The translations under genes were made by a program, and so were the position numbers. 64,000 nt of DNA from Anas platyrhynchos. Its lineage: Eukaryota > Chordata > Aves > Anseriformes > Anatidae. Location of the stretch: the NCBI RefSeq assembly GCF_047663525.1, contig NC_092605.1, positions 6,076,001 through 6,140,000 on the forward strand, read 5' to 3'. The notes below the pieces were generated by a model that was not told the origin of the DNA, did no database searches, and was given only the letters and a program-made list of their open reading frames with translations. This document shows positions 23,199 through 36,347 of this stretch, in pieces. How positions within the stretch are numbered: position 1 is the stretch's first letter; every line of letters begins with the position of its first letter.

Positions 23199-26100
23199 CC
23201 AAGCAGTATTCATCTGTTTGAGCTAGAGTGGATGTAGTTGTTCATAGCTGCTACAACTGTTGATGAACTTTCTGATGGTACAAATGTAGTTTTTCTTCAT
23301 TCACCTACACTTATTAGCAACTGTTTAGATTGTAGCTGTACACACAGCATTGACGAGCCCTTTCCAACTTGTGTTTGTGCCCCAAAGACCATGCAGTGCA
23401 CTGCAGACATATTTCTCAGCATCTGGTTTACACTGTTCAGTTTTAACATTCCCTCTGAATTAAAGTTCAGGCTGGAAGAGAACATTCCCTCCTGCCCCAA
23501 ATGACTTTTTGTGGGTCAAATTACAAAGTAAAAATATTTTATTTTTTAAATAATATTGCTCTGAAGGCTGGGCTGGGGGTAGGCCACACTTTAGCACTTT
23601 CCAAATGCTAAATAAGATGGTTCAAGCTTCTGCTGCAAGTTGTGGACAAGCTCTTAAATTACTTTTTTAGCTCTGAAGCTTTCAATAATATCCTTTGCTC
23701 TTTGGGATGCAGGCTCAATTATTTCCCCCCCACACACCCCAGTTAATAATGGGGCTTTGTTTTATTTTCACTTCTAAACTTGATGCCTCTCTTGCTAATG
23801 TTTCTGTGTGTACAAATATGCTTTCTTCGTCAGTCAGACTTGGCAATGCTCAGTCCACAATAAACTAGTTCTGGGCAGTACAGCGAGGCTCTCTCTTTAT
23901 CAGGGCCTTTCTGGGGAAGTTTATTACACTGTAAGAGTGACATTTTCAGCCTTCTGAAAGAGTTGGTAAATATTTGGCAGGTTCTACTCCTTCAATAAAA
24001 AAGGGGCCACATTTTATCTGTGATAAAGCCTGAAAGAAAACTATCTAGGCATTAAGGCTGGAGTTGTTGGGCAGAAGGGTGGGGTTCGTGCAGGATATTC
24101 TTTGAATTGGGCTGAGGGAAGTCAAATGTTTGCCTGCAATTTAGGAACCACTGTTCCTCTATGTTTGCAAATAGAGACCTTCAAGCCAGGGTTGTATTTT
24201 GAGTCGCAGAAGGGCACAGGGCATGGCAAGTCTGCGGTGTGTGGTTTACACATTTATACGACTGAGGAGGGACAGTTAGATTCAGCCTGTGCCTGGTGTC
24301 GGCTCTGCTGCTCGGTACAGAGCTTTCACAAAACCCTGGATGTGCTCGTGTTAGAGCCCTGTGCCCTCGGTGAGGGCCAAATCCGGGCACGAGGGAAGCA
24401 GCCAGGCTGCGGAGCTGCTCCCGCTGCTTTCGGCACCCTCCTCAGATGGCAAGCCCTGCGCTCGGCGTGCTCCGTGCCAGCTCCCGCTGCAGGCCGGCTC
24501 TGAAGCACGCAGAGGCAAAGCAGATGAAGGGAATGCGCTTTTCCCTTCCTGCCGCAGGCCTGCCTGAGAAAAGCCTTCCAGCTCCTGCTGACTTCATCGC
24601 TTCCCTTCCCGCAGACCCCAAAGTGACATCCCAAAGGGGAGAGAAGAGCGCAGGAGTGCCTGTGAGGGGCTGCAGGGTGCCTGGGGCTGGTCTGCAGGGG
24701 CTGGGACAGCCCTCAGCTGCTTCCTGCAGTCTGTGATATCCCTGTAAAATGCCAAAGATTGGCAGCATCTGTGTGGCTTTCACAAGGCAGGGGGTATTTC
24801 TTTATTTTATTTTTTATTTTTTGCCTGGCAGAGGGGTTTCTGCTTTATGCCAGGGTTCAATCACTTTGAGAGAGGGGGAGAAAAGGACATGTGTGTACAT
24901 GTGGTGGTACTAATAGGAGGATTACAGCTGCTAGGATAGGGAAACCCTTCCTTGCTGAGGGCAGAATAGGCCTTTGAAATCCCATCTCCAAGTCTGCACA
25001 TTCGCGTGAACCTTAGTGTGAGCCAGCAACAGTGTGGAAAAGAAATCATGTGGCTGCGAACTGTAGGAAATGAGCCAGGAGTGATGATGGTGTGGAGAAA
25101 GCTTCCGCTTCCCGGCCTAACTGATGGACTATAGGATCACGGCACATTTCTTTAGTGCTAAATAATCGAAATATTTCCATGGCGCTACTCGGTAGCTTTG
25201 GGTTTTGTATAGCCTTGCTGGATTTTATTTGGGTCTTAGTGGTCTGTCAGTTTAGGAGGAATAGGTTCTTGTTTTTTTCCCTGCTGTGGCAGCAGGCAAT
25301 GGGCCTTTGTTCTGCCTCTCCTCTGGCAGAAAGTCTTTCACGGTGTCCTGAAAGTCCACGTGGGCGGATGATGTGCCCACATTCCATGGCATCATGCAGG
25401 ATTTGAGTATTTTCCCCCTACAGATTGGTTAGTGACACCATTTATAGGTCTGGTAGGATAGAGTCCTAGTTTAGAGTCCTAACTCCTAGAACATGCCCAC
25501 TAGTGCTGTCATTTATTAATATTACTTTAATTATAAAACATCCCATCTGACCAAGGTTTTGGAGCCTTGCTCAGATGACTGCGGTGCAGCACTCAGCGGC
25601 TGGTGCAGCTGCCGTGCCATGGAGGAACGTGCACTGCTCTGAGCACAGCGTTACCCTCAACTGCCCCGTCTGGCAAAAGGGCTGGAGCTGCTCCTCTGCA
25701 GGCCGGCCAGGGACTCCTCCGGCCCTTTTTCTAGTGAAGGCTGGTTAAACCAAGCAGCGACGTACCAGTGCCTACAGCTGTTTTGAATCTGTCTACTTGC
25801 ATGTTACTTTTTTTTTTTTTTTTTTTGCAGTTGTAGGTATGGAATTTCCTCAAACTGTAAAATTAGGAAGCAGGTTTCGTTCAGTATTATCTCTTTGCAT
25901 GGTTGCTTTTAAAATACTGTGAGGAACCCAGTTTAACACACTTGAGTTTAATTCAATCATCAGTTTGTATGAGCTAATGTACAAGGGGCCCAAAGGCCTT
26001 CTAAAGTTAGTTTGTGGTTTTATGTTTTTGGAAAAAAAAATCGATGCAGCTCTTTAGGAGTGTCTCTGTTGTTTTACAAAGCATGGGGCTTTGAATGCCA

Positions 26101-28766
26101 ATAGGGCTAAGTTCAAATAGGCAAGTGCAGCAGTTTAAGGACTAAATTGCAGAAGCTATTTAAGGCTCAGCTTCATTAAAGCGACGATCAGGTTGGGTTA
26201 GGCAGAAGTGCCGTGTGCTGGAACATCTGGAATAATATCGCACTTCCCCAAAGCGGAATTTTCTTTAAGAGCAGCAGCACTTGCTGATATTTGAGAGGGT
26301 GGAGCTAGCAGCAACCTACAAATGCTGGAAAACGAATTAAGAATTTATAGAGTGAAATATTGAGACTTTGTCAGGAACCTTCATTTTGATTATGATCTGT
26401 TGTTTAAAACATCAGCTAGTTCTGGGAACTGGGGCTTTCCAGGCTGCGGAGCTCGGTAGGACAGCTTACGTGGGGGCCAGCAGCTCGGCTCCTTGGCGCT
26501 GGGCTTTTGAGTCTTTTGATGAATTCCAGTGAAACAAGTTGTGGCGAACTGATGTGGAGGTTTGGAGCCAGAATCTGCATGAAAAATCTTGCATGAAAAG
26601 AGAGATTGTTTCATCAGGAAGAATTTGAATGTAGTTCAGTTAAAATATGCTGGATTTAAAACTATAAATGCTATTTTGGTATTTTTATGAAAGATATGGT
26701 TTCCTCAATTCTACCATTGTGGGTGTATTTTACACTTGAAGGATACCATAAAAGTAGATTTGAAGTCTCAGTTGCATTTAAAATATTTTTTATTACAAAA
26801 TCTGCTTTGACTACAAAGATATTTTGTATAATTGTGACTTCATTTGTTAATTTTGAAGGAAATATTTCTGGAGGAGGAAAATATTTCCATGCAAATGCAA
26901 CCATTGTACAGAGTTAGAAACAGAAAGGTGCTTAATCACAAATGAGCTTGCCCATTTTAGTTTAATTTACATTATTTGCTTGATTTTCTGGTTAAAGGTA
27001 ATTACTGAAAAAGCTTAAGTCATATATTTATGGCATCCATTTTTTTTCCCAGTGTCGTGGATTATTCAGCAATGCAGTTAATGGTATTTTATGTATTGTA
27101 TTTAATATATTTAGAGTGGCTCTTTCACATGAGTTATAAAGACTCAAAAACCAGCTTGAATCTGCATTTTTAAAACAACTTAAATTGACTTTTTTGAAAC
27201 AATTGCACTGAAAACAAAATTCAGTTGAAAAAATAAAATTGAATTTCTTAAATCTGAGTTAGTGAAGAGCTTCCAAAAAAGATTGTAACAAAGGAGCAGA
27301 ACTTCACTGAGTCGTTTCACAATGCTATCTGCGACTCCAAGTGCTACACTGAGACTAGAGTTACGTTACTCAAAGGCCCAGCCTAAATTTAACTCCAGGA
27401 TTCGCATACTGCACTCACTTCATTGGGAGAGTTTGGTTCGCATGTAGCATATTTGAGCTAGTTTTGCATCTCCTCAGGGAATAAATTATAGGCTGAATGA
27501 GAACATTCACACACATTTATGACATTAATGCTATATGCAGTTGGAGGTTCTGCATGCATGCAGCCTTTAAAACTAATGCTATCTCTAGCCTCCTTCCAGG
27601 ACTTTATTTCATTTCTGTATCGATGGCTGCTAAGGGCAGAGAGACAACATTTTTCCTGACAGTGTGTCTTGAATATTTCTTTAGGAACACAGTAGGAAAC
27701 TTCTCCCTTTAAAATTTCCACAGGAGTGAACTCTTTTCTGCCGCCCCTCGCCCCCCAAACACTGCCCTGTGCCAGTAACTGCAATCGTGTAGCTTGTTGT
27801 TTCACATGCCCCACATAAAAGTGTACTGCTTCCAGAGCGTACGGAAAGTGCTTAAGAGCCAGTTTGGGGTATTATGTAATAGCAGTTACATAAAGTTTTG
27901 GATGTCTTTATACTTCTAAGGCACTACTGCTTTAAAAAAAAAAAAAAAATTCATTTCAAAACATCTGATAGGAGATTACATGTAAAATATGAATTGGGAT
28001 TGTAGATTGTCTACATCACAGAATGAATTTATGGCTCTCCAAAGCAGCAGCAGGTATGCCCACTGCTAAATAAACATCTTCTGTATGCTAGTGGAGATAG
28101 TGTGATCTGCAGCAGCCTGGGATTTGTCCTGTGCTCTGTAGTTTTGGTGACTGGTGATGTTTTTGGGTGAACTGCCTGGAGTTGTACTTTTATTGTTTTG
28201 GAGCCGTGTGTTCATAAATGAGTGTTTGTAAATCTGTAACTTCCAAACCTTTTCTAACTTTGAAGTGCCTTTTACAAATAGAAATATTTTGTAACTATCT
28301 AGCTAGCAGTATTACAGCAACGCTGACTTATGGCCAGTTGCTTGCAGGCAGCAAGCACAGATTTAAGTGCTTTAAAAATACATGTAACAAGGCTGTTGCA
28401 GAGCAAGGTAGGCTGAGCTGGGCGTGAACGTTGACTGCAGAGGAGTTGTACTGCCTTATACTGCCTGAGGTCCCAAGCTGGTGGGCTGCAAACAGAACCA
28501 GTGCTCCAGAGACCCAAGTGGCACAGGCACGGTCCCACCGAGGTGTGCTCTGTGCCGCAGTGAGACCGGCATGGCGGGGGAGTGGGGTCAACACAGTGAA
28601 TGCACTCTTCTTCTTGTCCATCTTCTTCTCTTGAGTAAATCTGCACCTGGAAGGAAATGCTGCACTTCCTTCATCCAAATTAAAGTATATCCCAGTACAG
28701 CCTCCAGAAATCATCTCCCGCCAGAATTACTTCCCCATCAGCTAAAGAGATGGCCGAATAAGTCTC

Positions 28767-29087
28767 TTGTTGAATGAAATTCCCTACAACTTCACTATTC
28801 CAGGCATAGCTGTGAGTGTAGACAGTGCTGCTGAGCTATTATCTGACAGCCAGGAAGGAAAAGAGGTGAAAATAAAAGAGAAGCTGAGTACCTTGATTGT
28901 GGTGTCTGACCTAAAGTCAAATGAAAGCGAGCAGCAGGGAGCAGTCAGCACCACCAGCAGGTTTCCACGTGCTGCATATTCTTGCCAGCTGGTCCCAGTG
29001 CCTGCTGTAGTGTCCATAAGTCTGTCAGGGCCAAGGAAAAGGACCGGCCTCAGTATGCCCACAGGAGGTGCTCCGAGTCTGGCTCAG
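28767..29087 (+). other. Exon-like open segment with strong splice donor
   Basis: A frame opening at 28767 stays open through 29207 (146 codons), and inside it CAG is followed by GTGAGC, a near-ideal donor, after 29087. Several AG acceptor candidates lie upstream (for example near 28850 and 29010). The encoded peptide shows no recognisable domain. It could be an alternative exon of the miRNA host RNA. Confidence 0.18.
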
Positions 29088-32000
29088 GTGAGCGGGAACC
29101 CTACTGCCCGCAGCAGGGCTGGTACAAGGCCTCCTGCTCGCCGACAGGACTCCGAAGTGGGATTTCCCCTTCCCAAGTGTTTCTCGGCACCCCTTGCACT
29201 TGAATAGCAATGGTAAGCCTGGAGACTGGTGGAGCATTAGTTGGCAAAGGCTTGTTCTCATTAAAAGTATCCTTTTGGAAATGTCAGCAGGGCTTCTAGT
29301 TCACCCCAGGAGGCCTTCAGCCAACTCTGTGTGAAGGGGGGGCCCTGGCTCAGCCTCCATCCAGCCCTGGTGGAAGGAGCTGGAGCCTTCTGGTGGGGCA
29401 ATGGCTCCTCGTGCGACTTATGCACCTGGCAGCCTTTTAACCACGTATTTCACTCAACTTGTAGGTGCATTTGATGGCTTTATCACCAGATGTCTAAATC
29501 ATGCAGGTACGAAGCTGCTCCTTTGATAAATCACTGAGTGGCAGCGGGCACCAGTGTGGTCCTTTACAACTCAGCTGTTCTGAAGGTTGCTGTGACCCTC
29601 TGTCCCTGCATGTGGCAGGTGAATCTGGGTTTCTATAACCTGTCCTTATGGCTCTAATACATCAGTGATGTTAGAGACACCAGCTCAACTTCCTGCTGCT
29701 AAGCCCTGTCTAGTTGAACTAATGATATTTGGCAAATGAGGGGGGTGGTCCTGTGACTTTTACTGCTCTAAGGAGGCTTCTGGAAATACAGGGTTGGACC
29801 CCAAACCAGCCACCATTCTCAGTGGTTATTGAATCTGTATCTAGCATGTTTAGGAAAAAGCTTCAAAGCTACTGTTGTGAAATCAAGATGAGATGATTTA
29901 AAAAAAAAAAAAAGTCATGTAAATTTTCCCAGACACACAGCGTTAAGGCTAAGCAGGTAGGTTCACTAGTAATACAGACTTTATTTTTCTGCTGAAGATG
30001 ATTCTGCATTTTGCACAAAGACCAGCAGGATGAGCAGGGAGCAGCGCAGCTCGAGGGAGGGAGGTCACTGTGATAGTGTAGGAGAGCAGTGAGGGCACCC
30101 AGGCTCAGCAAGCCATCTCAGGGGGATTTTCTTCTTTCCTCTAGCTCGCCCTGGTAACCAAAATAGGCACTTTTCATGAATGCACTGGCAATAAAGAGCA
30201 TGTGATGGGATTAGTTAGGAGTAGCCAAAACATATATCAATTATTGTATCTGTTTTCTTTCTCAGAGGAGGCTTCCTTTAGAGACATGTGCTTCTTCTCT
30301 TGTAATCAAATCCCATGTGTGCTCAGTTGCTGGTTGAAAATTGATTTGTGCATGCTGTGCTTTAATTGCAATATCCTGGTTTGTCAATATTAACTGATTT
30401 TACTGGGTGAACATGGGGCACGGGTGTTCCTGGACTTTCGGAGGCTCCAGCTGGCAGTGCGCACAGGTCCTATGAGTGCCTTAGGAAGCAGCTCCTGTCC
30501 CTCCAACCTCCCCAGCAGGGATTTCCTCGGTCGTTAAAGAGGCAGTTGTGTCTTGAAAAATGGAGCTTTCTGGTCCTGTGCTCCTCCCTGGGGGCTGGAT
30601 ACAATTTGACCTTCCTAAAATTAGTATGAATTAGGAATAATTGAATTTTTTCGATTCAAATTTTCAAATCCTTTGCTGGAAAGGTGGAAAAGTGCAGTGA
30701 AAAAATCCCCAGGATAGGTACGCTGTGGATAATGAAATGTGAATTTACATGACCACCCATGGCTGATGCATATTTTATGGTTGAGTTCTTCCGTGTGATG
30801 AGTCCACAGCTAGCAGTGCAATAATTTCAGTAATAAGCTTCAGATTTCTTTTGAGGACTTTGTAAACTCCTCAGACATAAGTGAACTAATCCCCAAAATG
30901 TGCATATTAAACAGAAGTAAGTTGTTACCTAAAGCCCCATGTAGGCTCAGTAAGAACTAAGCCCAAAGCTTTTTAAATACACATGAATGGTAATAATTAG
31001 CTCTGGGTTTAATGCTAATAAATTCTGATAATATCCCTCCTATTGTAATACCCGTAATCAGTACTGGTGAGGAAATGTGGAGAATAGGTACAAAAACTGT
31101 AATAGAAAAAAAAAAATCAGAAACCACAGACTTGAGGTGAGTTGTTGGGAGTGTACGACCACGGGAACAGTCCTATGTGCCTTCCACTTGTTGAACCTCA
31201 AAGAGCAGGAAAACAGGGAGCACAGGAATACCAGTTGGATCCACTAAAGGCTCTGGGTCAGTGGCGTGCTTAAGCACATGCTAACTTCAAGCGTATGATT
31301 AATCACATCCCTGGTCCACAGAGTAATTAAACTTGTGCCTAAGCACTCTCTGCTGCGCAGCTCCAGCCTGCAGGCGTACTCTGCATACTGTGCCTGAGAA
31401 AGTGGTGAATCAGAAAGTCGTTTTTGGCTGGAGTTTGGAAACGAGCTTGAAAGAGCTGGTTCGGCACCCAGGTCTCGTATTTGAATAGCTGTGGAAAAGC
31501 TGCTCTTGTTAGCAGAGCTGTAAGTAGCAAGGTGTGGCCATTTACTTTATGGTAATGCCTTAGTTTTGTTTAAAGTGAAATTATTTAAAAAGCCCTTTTG
31601 CTGAGCAATTTCCTGCTGCTCTCCTGTACTTTGCTTCCCTCCGTGCCAGCCAAACCAGGTTCTGTTCCAGCAAAGCCCAAGCTGGGCAGCCTCTGCCTGG
31701 CTCCTTCCCTCCCAGCTTGCCGCTCACCGTGCAGGAGATCCATGACGGGAGGCAGCGCGGATGGGTTGATGCCAGCTGCCTGCCTGCCTTCCCTGCGGTG
31801 GGCAGCCCGGGCACAGACCTGCAGCACATGCTCAGCTGGGATCCGGTGTGTGTCTGCACAGCTGCCTGCTGGCCGGGCACCTGCTGACCTGTGGGGCCAC
31901 AACCTCCGCTCGCACTGCACTAGGAACCCGAACAGCCGATGGCCACGTGCTTCGCCTGGGCCTGGGACTCTCCCAGTCAGTCCTGGATCTGGTTTGAAAG

Positions 32001-35000
32001 CCTGTGTGGGCCACGGGCCGTTATTAACAGGCTGTTCGTATGTGGCTGCCTTGTTTTGGTGGCTGGGAGACTTTAGGCCGGGCTGGTTGGCCCCCGCACT
32101 GTTTAATTTACTAGCAGTCATGAAGCCTCTTTCAGCCAGAGCTCCTCCCCTAGAGCTCTTTCCTAGCGTTCTCCCTTCCTGTCCCCTTCCTTGTGCCAAC
32201 CAGTTTAATGCATTATTAGTCTTCACACCAACAGCTCCCTTCTCAGTTGTTTTGGGTTTGTTTTGCCAACGCGTTGGTTTGGCCGTGCCATCTGACCCCG
32301 CAGCACTGCCATCCCCTCTTGCCACTCAAGGTGGGTGTAATGTGGCAGCACCTAGAAGACTTTTTGATGACTAATTGTGTTATTTTATATACTTAAAGAC
32401 AGTTAGGTGCTTTAGTTTCCTTGTTCTGTGAGGCCTCTGCATATAAATGCTGATGGGGCATAGTCACCATAATGAGGCAACTCCATGCCATGTTAAATGC
32501 TACTGTTTGAACTATTGGCTCCTACGTTGCTGAAAGGTGGGAGGGTAGTTTTCCAAGCAGACTCCATGGAAAGTCTGTGTAATATGTTTGGTTATCCAAC
32601 CTTGTCATTTTCAAAGAGACCAGTCAAGATTAACAGGGCCTAAATGTACCATCCCCTAAAAATAACTTTGGCTTTCCAGCTCCTCTGCTGATGTTGGTGG
32701 CAGGGCTGGGAGAGAGGAGGAATGATGCTCCAACCTGAAGGTTTCAAAGGAAATGAAGATGGGTTCTCTTCCATCAGTGCTCCAGGGTTTGTTTGTTGTA
32801 GGGTCCCAGTGCAATGAGGACAAGGAGCTCTGAGCTCTGTATGGGGACTGGGCAGCTCTCACTGCTGAGACAGCGGCAGTTGGGATGTCTTCTGGTAATT
32901 GGCAAAGTGAGAGGCTTCCTGAATTTAACTGATGGGTGTATTTTTATTTTCTTCTGGATAAAGGAGACTCAGCTAGCATGGTGACTTCTGGAGCACGCTT
33001 GGGCTTGCACAAAGGACAGCCTGATCAGAGTCATAGTTTGTGCTGGCAGCGCCAACACTAATAAATGCCACTATTAGTAACTTGTTCGTGGCTGAAGGGA
33101 TTTCCCAAATGCCAGGTGCAATTGTGCTGCCTTTCATGGGGGCATGTCCGGCTTGGGATGGACTGGACCACACTTAGTCATGCATTTGTCCTTTTGCACT
33201 GCAGAGTTAATATTTTCTCGGGGACCTTTCATGTAATTTTCAAGATGGTGATCAACCCAATCTTGGTTTTGAGAGAAAAATCTGACAAAAGCCTCATTTC
33301 AGAAAAGTAAATCCTGTAACTGTTTTCTGGAAACAAGAACAAGCATTTCTCCAAAGCAGCCCATTCATTTCATGGCCGTGTTGGTATCGGTTGGTTCTTG
33401 GGGCTGTGCCCACTGGTTCCTTCACCTGCTGTCAGCTCCTGTCTGGGGACGTGTGGCGGGCACAGTCCTTGGAGCACTGGTGTGTTCCCTTCCTCTTCTC
33501 CCAGCTACCTAGAGTCAGCTCTGCTGCCAGCTGAAACCAGAGGCTGAAGTTCTTGTCTGGGCCGAGCAGGATAGGCAGCTGTTGTCAAAAGGGCTGGAGT
33601 TTCTTCTGCGGGTGGGTGTTTTTCATTTGGTAATACCAGTCTATTCCAGCTGAGGATCTGTCCCTTTGTTTTGTGCATAGGACAATTTGTTTTCAATTTT
33701 TGTTTCTGAAAGGAAACTGTCAAGACGAAATTCACACTTAAAAAAATTAAGGGAAACAGCCCTTTGTCCATTCCTAACAATCCCCCTCAATGACTAAAGC
33801 TGGAAGAATTCTAGAAACTGCAGTTACTTCTTACCTTCGGTTTGTTTTTGTGCAGTTCTTGCATTTTTTTTGAGTTTTGGATCCAACACACCAAAAAGAC
33901 TTCAGTCCCTAATCCTTCTGATAACCCCAGCGTAACCCAGAGATTCGGCCCCTGATGATTCAAGTCCGATTGTGCCTCGTCTGGCAAGTGGGACTGGGGC
34001 AGCAGGGAGCAGAGAGCAGCTGGGGCAGTTGGTCCCTCTTCCAGCACACGCAGCCCTGTGCTGGCTTGGCAGTCCAAGAAGGAGCACGCGAACCCTCTGC
34101 AAAGGGGCTTCCCTGGAGCAGGACATATCCGTCCTCTCTGGAGTCTGCCATGCACTTGAAATTAAAGCAGGGTAAGAAAGCCTTGGCGGGCTGACATCTG
34201 TAGCTCTTCTGCACCCTGGCCATGCTCCGTCTGCTCGTGGCGGGGAGCTGGCCGCTGGGGAGGCTGCTGTGTGCCTGGGGCAGGGGCTCCTTGGGTTGTC
34301 TTCTGTGTCAGCACAACAGCAAGGGCTGCAGACCTGGTCATTGCCTGCGGCTCCTTCTGACTACAAAGAGCTGTTTATTGTCATTCCAAGAAATAATACA
34401 AAAAAAAAAAAAAGAGAACTTTTTGAAAATAATAACAGCATGCATCTCATTTTACTTTTAGACTTAGAAACTACTTGATGCTCATTACAAAGGAATTGAT
34501 TCCTTAAATGAATGAAGCAGCCACGAGTGTTGCTTTCAGTGAGGAACTGCTGACGCTCTGACTCATGCTTTGCTTCTTGCAGGATCTGGCTTTTATGCTT
34601 CATTTAGGACACCAACGTCATTAGCATTCAGAGGGCTCCTGCTTTTTTTTATTATACTGCTGTTATAATTTCTTAAAAGATGCAAATAATATTTGGTTCA
34701 GAATCATGGCTCGTGTTTTATTACCAAATGGGAGCATAAAGCTTGCTTTCATTTGACTTTCAAGCCTTAGAAGAAATTCAAAATGAAAATAAGGTGTGGC
34801 TCTGCACAGTGATGAGGGGGTCTCTGGAATTTTTTGGATGCCAGGTTGGCCGCTTCTGTGGAGCGTCATCTGCCGATAGAAGGGGTGAGGTTGTCGCCTT
34901 GTGTTACACTTTGTGGATCTTTATGACTGCCCAAACCCCGGTGTTTCCACTGCATGCAAAACAGCTGTGCCAGCCTGCCACCCGTGTCCCTGGAGATGGC

Positions 35001-36200
35001 ATGTTTGAACAGCAGCAGCTCCAAACAAGATGCTGCTCTGCACAGCTGAACGTGGCAGCTCGGCCTCATTGTTTTGGAGCTGAATGTTAGCGCAGCGGCG
35101 ACTGAGGAATGTCCCACAGAGCACTTGGGCTGGGAAGGGGAAGGGGGAGCTGTGCCCTGCGAGATCCCTGCTGGATCACACCTCGCAGGTCTGCAGGGAT
35201 AATCATCAGTCATGTTCTTCCTAGCCTGTAACTGGAGCGGGAAAAGGTGCCCTTTGCTGAGGGACAGGACATATTTAATGCAATCAGGAAGAAAAATAGC
35301 GCTGAGAGTCCTCAGTTGCTGGCTGTGCTACAAAGGCCCTGCAAGCCCTCGAGGCGCTCACCAGCTGGCGGGGGTGCATGCAGGTCCACGGGCCCATCCC
35401 AGCACCCTACACAGAAAGCTCCTGGAAACAGCAGAGCAGAAGTATTGTGGGAATCTGCCTATGGTTTTTGTCGAGTCCACTTCCATCAAAATTTACATTA
35501 CTGATGAATTAAAAGGAAAGTGTTGCTCCTTGCCCTAAGGATGTGCTGGGCTGGGCTGGGATTTCCAGGAGGATTTGTAAATGAGGGTTGAAAATTCCCA
35601 GCCAACTACTTGGCACCCTTTTAGTAGGAAACCTATAGATTCCTTTCAAAGATTGCTTAAGCTGAAAGCTGTTGAGAAATCAGTAGTAATTAGCTAATTA
35701 AAATCCCAGCTTTATTAATAAATCAAGAGTAACTGCTCCTGCAATTGGGGAAGCAGGTGTGACCTGCTCTCACTGCGGTTGGGCAGCCTGGCACCCTGGG
35801 GTGCTGGTGCACAAATGCTGGGTGCTGGTCAGGTCTGGGGTCCCCGCGTGTCCTGGACGCAGTGCCAGGGTGCTGATTGCCTGCGACACGTGTGCCTGCA
35901 GGCGAGGCATTGCTTCCTTTTGCCCCAGCGGTTTGGGGCTCTTGAGGGTTGCTTGTGGTGAGCTACGCCAGGCTTTGTTTGATGGCATTTCTGCCGAGTG
36001 ACAGACGAGCCATCTGGCGTTACGCTGAAGTGCAGCACGGCGTTTGCTCAGGAGGGAGCCCGCAGCGATGACAAAGCAGTTCCACACCTTCCTGTCTGTG
36101 TCACGGCTGGTCACTGTGTTCGGGGCGGCTGCGGGGCTGGCCGGCAGAGACGGCACCGCCGTGCTGGAGAGAGGAGCCCATCAGACCTCTGCCCTCCTAG

Positions 36201-36347
36201 GGACCTGGAGGGGACTGAGCGGCAGCAAGAAAAATGAGGGACTTTCAGGGGCAGCTGTGTTTTACTAACCCAGTCATAATGCCCCTAAAAATCCTTATTG
36301 TTCTTGCAATGGTCAACTGTGACCTCTGGCACGGGGAGGCCTGGAAG
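36201..36347 (+). other. Exon-like segment enclosing mir-365
   Basis: A pyrimidine-rich acceptor (CCTCTGCCCTCCTAG, AG at 36199-36200) and a consensus donor (GGAAG then GTAAGC at 36348) bound a 147-nt segment that contains the entire mir-365 hairpin. If spliced as an exon, the hairpin would be exonic, with 24 nt upstream and 40 nt downstream to the exon edges. No cDNA evidence is available to me. Confidence 0.4.
36225..36307 (+). ncRNA. MIR365B: microRNA mir-365 precursor (mir-365b type)
   Basis: The 3p arm at 36277-36298 begins TAATGCCCCTAAAAATCC, the conserved miR-365-3p. The 5p arm at 36237-36258 begins AGGGACTTTCAGGGGCAGC, which matches human miR-365b-5p and differs from miR-365a-5p (TTTTGGGG at the middle). 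The stem base pairs GCAAGAA (36225-36231) with TTCTTGC (36301-36307). Together with mir-193a 15.2 kb upstream on the same strand this is the same cluster as human MIR193A-MIR365B. The paralogous mammalian mir-193b/365 cluster has been linked to brown fat differentiation. An open frame crosses the hairpin and mimics a signal peptide, but the hairpin explains the sequence. Confidence 0.97.

Larger units (their letters stand above)
21251..36200. other. Interval between mir-193a and mir-365, probable host-transcript intron
   Basis: About 15 kb with no recognisable coding gene. It contains poly-pyrimidine tracts (21301-21366), a T26 run (23173-23198), AT-rich blocks (26640-27290 and 30600-31060), a GC-richer patch around 24360-24720 and an exon-like open segment ending in a strong donor at 29087. 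As the two microRNAs are normally one transcription unit, most of this is likely intronic sequence of the primary transcript. Confidence 0.5.
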
